Source: Bacteroidia bacterium (GTDB lineage Bacteria; Bacteroidota; Bacteroidia; Flavobacteriales; Flavobacteriaceae). From it: a stretch of DNA of 64,000 bases. The stretch spans positions 57,309 to 121,308 of the forward strand of contig JAUIIU010000002.1 in the NCBI GenBank assembly GCA_030431695.1. Direction: 5' to 3'. How positions within the stretch are numbered: the stretch's first letter is position 1; every line of letters begins with the position of its first letter. The position numbers and the translations under genes were made by a program. The notes under the pieces were generated by a model. It was not told the origin of the DNA, did not search any database, and saw only the letters and a list, made by a program, of their open reading frames with translations. This document shows positions 57,820 to 64,000 of the stretch, in pieces.

Positions 57820-58041
57820 ATGAAACAGCTTACGCTGAAAAAAACAATATACAAATCCCAAATTCCAAAAAAACTACTTAAACCAAGTAGCCCGGGAACC
57901 GGGCGGAGTTTATCCTGAGCGACGCCTCGCGGAGTCGAAGGGCTACACCCCGAGTAAACAGCTTGCGCTGAAAAAAACAATATACAAATCCCAAATTCCA
58001 AAAAAAACTACTCAAACTAAGTAGCCCGGAAACCGGGCGGA
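57810..58041. repeat. tandem ~99-bp direct repeat of the tRNA-Pro(TGG) 5' edge/upstream region, 133 bp apart
   Basis: ctacaccccgaTGAAACAGCTTaCGCTGAAAAAAACAATATACAAATCCCAAATTCC..AAGTAGCCCGGgAACCGGGCGGAG at 57810-57908 and 57943-58041. Confidence 0.9.
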
Positions 58042-58138
58042 GAGCTTTAAAAGAATGATTTCTGTAAGCACTCCAATTTAGGTGTGCAAATATATCCTAT
58101 TTTTTTGAACAGAAAAGTCCACGCGGGAAATTTACGCC

Positions 58139-59956
58139 TCAGAGTTTGGCCAATTTTGGAAGCATATGCTCATTCTTTTCATGAAACTGTTCCATATCCA
58201 CCAGAATCGTGTTCAACAGGCGAATTGCATCCATGATATAAGTTCCCTTATTAAGCATCACACACTCGGCTCGTAAGGAAGTGGTGGCATCTGTGATCTC
58301 TGAACGGGATGGCAGTCCTTTCTTTGCCATATTTTCAAGTACCTGGGTTGCCCAGACAACAGGAATATGAGCCGATTCGCAAAGAGAAAGTATTTCATTC
58401 TGAACTTGTCCGATCCTGTCCCAACCGATCTCTACGGCCAGATCTCCCCTGGCGATCATCACCCCGATATACCTGGACCGCATGGCCTCCAGCAGGATAT
58501 CCTTTAGGTTCAGGTATGCAGATTGGGTTTCGATCTTTAAGATCACACTCAACCTGTCGAACGCATTCAGTAAATTCAATTCGGAAAACAATTCCCGAAC
58601 ATCCTCAACCGTGTTTACAAATGAAAAATTAACGATATCGGCATATTTTGCCACGAATTTCAGATCTTCCCTGTCTTTCTTCGACAAGCCTTTGATATTA
58701 AGATCGCTCCGCGGAAAATTCATGCCCTTTTCAGCTTTCAGCCTGGAACCATTTACATTAGCGCGTGTGACCCGAACTTTAAAATGATCCCGGCTACATT
58801 CCTCGATCACTCCTTCGATCTTACCATCATCGAAAAGCACTCGCTCGCCTTCTTTCACCTGCTCGATCAACTCAGGAGTTAAACAAGGAATTCTTGCACT
58901 CTCGATCACATTACCGTCGTTATCGACCTTGGCCGGCACACCAGGCAATTGAGTACTGGTGATCCGAATGAATTCTCCCGGATGAATCAGGATAGACTGC
59001 TCCAACGCAGGTAATAATCCTACCCGAGTACTCGACAAATGAGTCTTCTTAGGGACAATTTCCGTTCCCGTGCCGATATATGATGTCTCATAGGTATGAA
59101 CCTGGACCCTCTCGCCTGTTTCCATTACCATTAGACGACGCTTCTTATCCCGTGTGTCGATAAGTTCCAGTTTGTCACCTTTTTGTAATTGCCGGAGCCA
59201 GTTCTCATCAACTACCAATTCTTTTTTGTCTATACTTTCCGATAGCTCGCTTACCAGGTAGATCACGGCAGGTTTCTGAATTCGGCCCGCTTCGTCTCTC
59301 TTGGGAGTAAACTTTCGAATCCTAGGGCCGGGTTCCATCGCACCGGTCCTTATTTTCGGACCTGCAAGATCCATAGCTATCCGTACTTCCTTGCCTAATA
59401 CCGATGCCGCGGCTTTTACATTGTTAATGATCTCAAGCCAGACTTCTTCGTTGTCATGCGCACAATTGATCCTTGCACAATCCATTCCGGAAGCGACCAT
59501 ATTGTGAACCATCTCATAATTCGTAGCGGCTTCGCTTGGCAGGGTTACCATGATCCGAACCCTTCTCGATCCATTGTTAACTCCCAGCAGATCATCGGTA
59601 CGGGATCTCAGCATTAGCTTTCCCTTCTCTATCGGAAGGCGATTAACCTCTTCCGGCCCGGGTAGTTCGCCCAACAGTCGTTTTAAGATGTATATGGTAT
59701 TCAATAGACTTGATTCCAAGTGACTTCCCGCATTTGCCAAGCGTGAAAGCGCCAGGTTTCGGAGTGATTTCTGAATCTCCCTGAGATCCTTCTCCCTGAA
59801 TGCGTCGTAGTGAACCAAATTTATAGCACTCTCCCGGTAATAGGGATCTACCGATTCTATCCTGGGTTTTTCTGAATCTTCTCTAAGATGGATATGATTT
59901 ATGATCGCTTCGATCCTCTCAATCAGATCGGCTACCTGTGAATGATCGATCTTCAT
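58139..59956 (-). CDS. atypical pyruvate kinase family protein (605 aa)
   Basis: IAMDLAGPKIRTG, GVMIARGDLAVEIGWDRIGQVQNEIL, PVVWATQVLENMAKKGLPSRSEITDA. Confidence 0.85.
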   Translation of the reverse strand: MKIDHSQVADLIERIEAIINHIHLREDSEKPRIESVDPYYRESAINLVHYDAFREKDLREIQKSLRNLALSRLANAGSHLESSLLNTIYILKRLLGELPGPEEVNRLPIEKGKLMLRSRTDDLLGVNNGSRRVRIMVTLPSEAATNYEMVHNMVASGMDCARINCAHDNEEVWLEIINNVKAAASVLGKEVRIAMDLAGPKIRTGAMEPGPRIRKFTPKRDEAGRIQKPAVIYLVSELSESIDKKELVVDENWLRQLQKGDKLELIDTRDKKRRLMVMETGERVQVHTYETSYIGTGTEIVPKKTHLSSTRVGLLPALEQSILIHPGEFIRITSTQLPGVPAKVDNDGNVIESARIPCLTPELIEQVKEGERVLFDDGKIEGVIEECSRDHFKVRVTRANVNGSRLKAEKGMNFPRSDLNIKGLSKKDREDLKFVAKYADIVNFSFVNTVEDVRELFSELNLLNAFDRLSVILKIETQSAYLNLKDILLEAMRSRYIGVMIARGDLAVEIGWDRIGQVQNEILSLCESAHIPVVWATQVLENMAKKGLPSRSEITDATTSLRAECVMLNKGTYIMDAIRLLNTILVDMEQFHEKNEHMLPKLAKL

Positions 59957-60097
59957 GCTGACAGGTTTTTAGATTAGTAATGTTTTGTTAATTCACACCT
60001 GACTCTGCCGAAAATATCATAATTTTCGGTCTCTCTAAGGTACTCAATACGGCATGAAAATCATAGTTTTTCATGTTAATCTATCGATAATTTTTAC

Positions 60098-61219
60098 ATG
60101 AAAAAATATATATTTCTAGTCTCCTTTTCGGTTCTTTTGATCTCCTGTAATGATCAGAAAAGAGAAAACGACGTCGCCATTAAAACAGAGGTAAAACGTG
60201 AATACTCTACAGAAAAGATACTGTCGGGTCTAAGTAATCCCTGGGGTATGGCCTGGTTACCGGACGGAGGTATGCTGATCACCGAAAAAAGGGGTGAGAT
60301 CATACTTTTTAAGGACGGGGTGAGAACGGAGATTCAGAATGTACCCGAAGTATATGTTCGAGGTCAGGGAGGTCTTCTTGACATCGAAGTTCATCCCGAT
60401 TATGAGAACAATCCCTGGATCTACTTTACATACGCCTCATCGGACGGAGGTGGAAGCGGGGGTAATACGAAACTTTCGAGAGCGAAACTCAGGGGTAATT
60501 CCCTGGTCGACATCGAAGATCTGTACAAAGGAAATCCGAATTCCAGCCGGGGGCAGCATTTTGGTTCAAGAATAGAGTTCGACAATGAGGGATTTTTGTA
60601 TTTCAGTATTGGTGACCGTGGTGATCGTGATGTGAACCCACAGGACATTACCAGGGATTGTGGAAAGATTTACCGATTGAATTCAGATGGATCCATACCA
60701 AATTCTAATCCGTTTGTAAACGAACCCAACGCTAAACACGCTATTTTCACCTATGGGAATCGCAACCCCCAGGGGATGGCAAAACACCCGAAAACGGGCG
60801 ATATATGGATCCACGAGCATGGTCCCAAAGGCGGTGACGAAGTCAATATTGTAAAAAAAGGGGCAAACTACGGCTGGCCGGTGATCTCCTATGGTGTAAA
60901 CTACAGCGGTACTAAATTTACAGAGGAGACGCGCAGGGATGGTATGGAACAACCCGTCTACTACTGGGTTCCTTCCATCGCACCTTGTGGTATGACATTC
61001 GTGAGCGGTGATCGATATCCGGAATGGAAAGGACATCTGCTGGTTGGTTCATTAAAATTCAATTACGTTGAACTTCTGAAGCTCAATGGTGACAAAGTCG
61101 TAGGACGTGAAAAGATCGCCGAGGATATAGGAAGGGTAAGAAACGTAAAGCAGGGCCCGGACGGCTATATCTACATAGCAGTTGAAGGCGATGGAATCTA
61201 CAAAGTGATCCCAAAATAA
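60098..61219 (+). CDS. PQQ-dependent sugar dehydrogenase family lipoprotein (YliI/GdhB-like)
   Basis: LSNPWGMAWLPDGGMLITEKRGEI, SIGDRGDRDVNPQD, HEHGPKGGDEVNIV. Confidence 0.92.
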   Translation: MKKYIFLVSFSVLLISCNDQKRENDVAIKTEVKREYSTEKILSGLSNPWGMAWLPDGGMLITEKRGEIILFKDGVRTEIQNVPEVYVRGQGGLLDIEVHPDYENNPWIYFTYASSDGGGSGGNTKLSRAKLRGNSLVDIEDLYKGNPNSSRGQHFGSRIEFDNEGFLYFSIGDRGDRDVNPQDITRDCGKIYRLNSDGSIPNSNPFVNEPNAKHAIFTYGNRNPQGMAKHPKTGDIWIHEHGPKGGDEVNIVKKGANYGWPVISYGVNYSGTKFTEETRRDGMEQPVYYWVPSIAPCGMTFVSGDRYPEWKGHLLVGSLKFNYVELLKLNGDKVVGREKIAEDIGRVRNVKQGPDGYIYIAVEGDGIYKVIPK

Positions 61220-61245
61220 AAAGGGGGCCAAGAGCCCCCTTTTTC
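61220..61245. terminator. bidirectional terminator
   Basis: aAAGGGGGCcaagaGCCCCCTTttt. Confidence 0.85.
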
Positions 61246-61260
61246 AGATCAATAAACTAC

Positions 61261-62625
61261 TTAGAAACTTATAACAGATTCAATGACCACTCCATTGAAT
61301 TTACCTTCGTTGAACTGACTTCCAACAGGATAGTCATTATAGGTCTGGCTAACATACTCTAGCTTGGCAAGCACGTTCTTTGTGAAGAAGACACCGGCAC
61401 CAACGTTGATACGATTGATGGTAACATCCTCTGTCATTCCTCTGAAAGGACCAGTTGCCGTATTGTATCGGCCTCCGATATAGAAGTTTTCGTTATTTCC
61501 GAATCTATACAGGGCTTCTGCCATTATGTGAGTCCAGTTTCTGTCTGTATTATTTCCGCTGGCGTCGAATTCTGAATCGGCTCTACCAGTTGTGGTTTCA
61601 AATAAACCGAAGAACTCAAAGCCCTGGTATTTCACGAACGGGTTGATCATGATTGCGGTAACCTCGTTTGAGAATCCCGGGTCAATTCTACCTGATGTGA
61701 AATATCCTCGTCCCCCTGATGTTGCATTGGCATCTTCCATCACGAAGTAGTAGCGAGATCCAGCACGGTCGGCTCCATAAAGATAGGTTCTTGCACTATG
61801 TGCAGTGTTGTATACAGAACCTGTGAGTCGCAATCTCAAGTCTTCATTCAATTGTTTATCCCATCCCAGTTTACCAATCAAACTTGGAGAAGTAGTTTCC
61901 GGATTGTCGACTGCCTGGTTTAATTTTCCGTTGAACAAACCTACCATGGCGATCCAACCGTTATTTCGGTAGTAGATCTCACCACCCACCTCCTGAGAGA
62001 ATCCATCAAGAATGGAGTTTCCTACGAATGGGTTGTAAATGGTTTGAGAGTTATCTGAACGTCTGAAGTGCTGGTCACCGTAGTTCACTTCCATGTGACC
62101 GATCTTAACTGTAACATACTTCATAACGTCAGCCAGAGTTCCTTCACCTATCCAGTTCAGGTTGTCGATCTGCAGATATCCACCTTTTACATATGGTTCC
62201 GGGTGGTGTCTTGAAGACAGGTATGTACGTAAGTGCATACGCAATCCATCGTGCAAAGTAACATCCAGATCGAGGTTGGCAGTTGCAAGGTTGAAGTTTG
62301 AACCAATTTCCTTAAGCGGCAGGTTCGCGTTTCCTCCCATACCATCATCTATGAACCAAGGGCTACCCGGCATGATAGTGTTTTCCGCTGGTCGGCCATT
62401 TTCATGGTCCAACGCCTGGAATTGAAGTGTGGAAGATCCACCAATTCGAACCTTAACTCCTTCGAATGCCTTGGTTACTGAAGTATCCTTAGGCGCTTCA
62501 AAGACATTGATGCCATCTTTAGAAGGTTCTCTGAAGTTGTTCAGACTTCGTTTGTTCTGCGCAGTTACAGCAACCATGCTGAACAAAATACTAATTAAAA
62601 AAAGTTGTTTTACTAATTGTTTCAT
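61261..62625 (-). CDS. outer membrane porin-like beta-barrel protein
   Basis: Signal peptide, aromatic-rich beta-strands, C-terminal VVIESVISF. Confidence 0.8.
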   Translation of the reverse strand: MKQLVKQLFLISILFSMVAVTAQNKRSLNNFREPSKDGINVFEAPKDTSVTKAFEGVKVRIGGSSTLQFQALDHENGRPAENTIMPGSPWFIDDGMGGNANLPLKEIGSNFNLATANLDLDVTLHDGLRMHLRTYLSSRHHPEPYVKGGYLQIDNLNWIGEGTLADVMKYVTVKIGHMEVNYGDQHFRRSDNSQTIYNPFVGNSILDGFSQEVGGEIYYRNNGWIAMVGLFNGKLNQAVDNPETTSPSLIGKLGWDKQLNEDLRLRLTGSVYNTAHSARTYLYGADRAGSRYYFVMEDANATSGGRGYFTSGRIDPGFSNEVTAIMINPFVKYQGFEFFGLFETTTGRADSEFDASGNNTDRNWTHIMAEALYRFGNNENFYIGGRYNTATGPFRGMTEDVTINRINVGAGVFFTKNVLAKLEYVSQTYNDYPVGSQFNEGKFNGVVIESVISF

Positions 62626-63236
62626 GACACAACAAAGTTTAGGTTAAAGATTATCGTTATTTCATTTCCTGTTTTAAGCGTACCGAGCAAAGCTGTAGGT
62701 GGTTCTACGTTGTGATCGGTCATTTTCATTGGTAAACTACCCTTGATATTCATGACACCACTCTTCATTTCTATGGTGACATCAATATTCACGGATTTTG
62801 CCACACCTGCTACATCAAGAGTCCCGTTAAGTTTCGCTTTGTACTTTCCGGCACCTTCCTTGGAGATAGAGGACAGCTTTTTGAATTTGTATAATACATT
62901 GGGGTGATCTTCGTGCTTCAATGCAGCATAGCACTTCTTGTCCATCACTTTTTTACCACTCTTCAAGGTAGTCACCCCTACCCTGATTACGATGTCTGAT
63001 ATCCCGATTGTTCCATCAGTTTCATTATATTCCAGTTTACCTTTGCATGAATGGGAAACCATTTCCCAATCGTGTAGTGAGGAAGTTCCCTGAATGGTAA
63101 AACTCGATGAGATTGGGTCACAGGAGAGCGTGGTATTACTCATCCCGGGTTCGAGACCCGGTTCCGACTGTGCGGGTAAATTGAAACCTATAAAGAATAG
63201 TGCAAGGACAGTTAACAGGTCTTTTAAAGTTCTCAT
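62622..63236 (-). CDS. YceI family protein
   Basis: SSFTIQGTSSLHDWEMVSHSCKG...KLNGTLDVAGVAKSVNIDVTI. Confidence 0.88.
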   Translation of the reverse strand: MRTLKDLLTVLALFFIGFNLPAQSEPGLEPGMSNTTLSCDPISSSFTIQGTSSLHDWEMVSHSCKGKLEYNETDGTIGISDIVIRVGVTTLKSGKKVMDKKCYAALKHEDHPNVLYKFKKLSSISKEGAGKYKAKLNGTLDVAGVAKSVNIDVTIEMKSGVMNIKGSLPMKMTDHNVEPPTALLGTLKTGNEITIIFNLNFVVS

Positions 63237-63293
63237 TGATCTTTTGTTTGTAACATTTGATACAAAACTATGCGCTGACGCACATACTATTTA

Positions 63294-63305
63294 TGATTTA
63301 TGTCA
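63294..63305. promoter_or_regulatory. Fnr-like box TGATTTATGTCA (YceI-porin operon promoter)
   Basis: Centre 63299.5; minus-strand -7 TAGTTTTG begins at 63270 (29.5 bp). Confidence 0.7.
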
Positions 63306-63325
63306 GTTAAACAGTTCAATATTTA

Positions 63326-63337
63326 TGATTTATATCA
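63326..63337. promoter_or_regulatory. second Fnr-like box TGATTTATATCA between yceI and cytochrome c genes
   Basis: Perfect half-sites; 32 bp from the first box; no -7 at 29.5 bp in either direction. Confidence 0.5.
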
Positions 63338-63395
63338 TTATTTAACCGGATAAATTTTTTAACGAAAGTTGATTTTTTAATTTCTGAAACTAAAA

Positions 63396-63881
63396 ATGAA
63401 GCTGGAAAACGATACATTTTCACCAATGAAATACAGTTCTTACATAATGACATTTATGATTTTGCTAAATTTTTCATGTAAACAAAATACTGGCAAGATC
63501 CGGGAAGGAAATTCAACAGAAATAAAGGATACTCAGGTCGAAAATGACCGATTAGCATCCAGTATTGAACGTGGAGAAACTATTTACAACGATTTTTGTG
63601 TGCAATGCCATATGGCGGATGGCAAGGGTATTAAACAAACCTTCCCTCCTCTTTCAGGATCCAACTGGCTCACAGACAAACGTGAGGAGAGCATACGTGC
63701 GGTGAAATTCGGCCAATCCGGTGAGATTCTTGTCAATGGAGAACCTTACAATAGTGTCATGATACCCATGGGTCTGAGCGACGAAGAAGTTGCCGATGTC
63801 CTGAATTATGTGATGAATTCATGGGAAAATACTGAAGACGATATGGTTACTCCCGAAGAAGTTTCAGGGGTTACTGAATAA
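63396..63881 (+). CDS. c-type cytochrome, probable lipoprotein (start may be 63426)
   Basis: CVQCHMADGKGIKQTFPPLSGS, VMIPMGLSDEEVADVLNYV. Confidence 0.9.
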   Translation: MKLENDTFSPMKYSSYIMTFMILLNFSCKQNTGKIREGNSTEIKDTQVENDRLASSIERGETIYNDFCVQCHMADGKGIKQTFPPLSGSNWLTDKREESIRAVKFGQSGEILVNGEPYNSVMIPMGLSDEEVADVLNYVMNSWENTEDDMVTPEEVSGVTE

Positions 63882-63957
63882 CGTGGTTTGTAAATTAGGA
63901 CGGCTGTCATATTTTCTCTAGTACATAATTGCTACTTTTGTATAAACCGTATAGCCT

Positions 63958-64000
63958 ATGCTCACAATTGGTATCGCGGGTGGTACCGGTAGCGGAAAGA
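63958..64000 (+). CDS. udk: uridine kinase, N-terminus only (runs off right edge)
   Basis: MLTIGIAGGTGSGK Walker A start. Confidence 0.7.
   Translation, partial: MLTIGIAGGTGSGK

Noticed and set aside
57540-57881. Plus-strand ORF with VGVAGFEPATSCSQSRRDNRATLHPDE
   Set aside because: It is the antisense reading of tRNA-Pro(TGG); a familiar spurious annotation. Same for 57727..57918.

Overview
Chromosomal window from a Bacteroidetes/Flavobacteriia-type genome. This is inferred from TAnnTTTG promoters, flavobacterial protein families and a GldK-like exported FGE fold; the organism was not identified. About 62 credible CDS are present, plus two tRNA-Pro genes and one truncated CDS at each end. 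Blocks: (a) 0-16.5 kb, housekeeping: PPIase, SpoIIM/DUF4129/DUF4350/MoxR/DUF58 operon, OxyR-like LysR, PadR-PspC-GIN operon, TrxB. (b) 17-36 kb, stress cluster: seven tandem-domain universal stress proteins, Hsp20, beta-CASP MBL nuclease, ATP-cone/REase protein, HPF, D-2-hydroxyacid dehydrogenase, and an unusual two-component pair (FixL-like PAS kinase plus a receiver-Crp/Fnr hybrid regulator). (c) 41-57.5 kb, energy module between two tRNA-Pro genes: SQR/TusE-like/DsrE sulfur operon, FadL porin, Ni permease, hypA-F, maturation protease, and a group-3d-like NAD-linked [NiFe] hydrogenase in which HoxU and HoxY are fused. (d) 58-64 kb: atypical pyruvate kinase, PQQ-type sugar dehydrogenase, porin, YceI, cytochrome c. 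The most interesting result is regulatory. By hand I find a recurrent 12-bp palindrome, TGAY-N4-RTCA (Fnr-like), in at least 13 intergenic regions. In 11 of these a TAnnTTT[G/A] -7 hexamer/octamer starts exactly 29.5 bp from the palindrome centre (box about -41.5); one more has a one-base -7 mismatch. Targets are USPs, Hsp20, HPF, sulfide oxidation, a FadL porin, YceI, an efflux system and the hydrogenase. This looks like an undescribed DosR-like oxygen/redox dormancy regulon, probably controlled by the encoded FixL-like/receiver-Crp pair.
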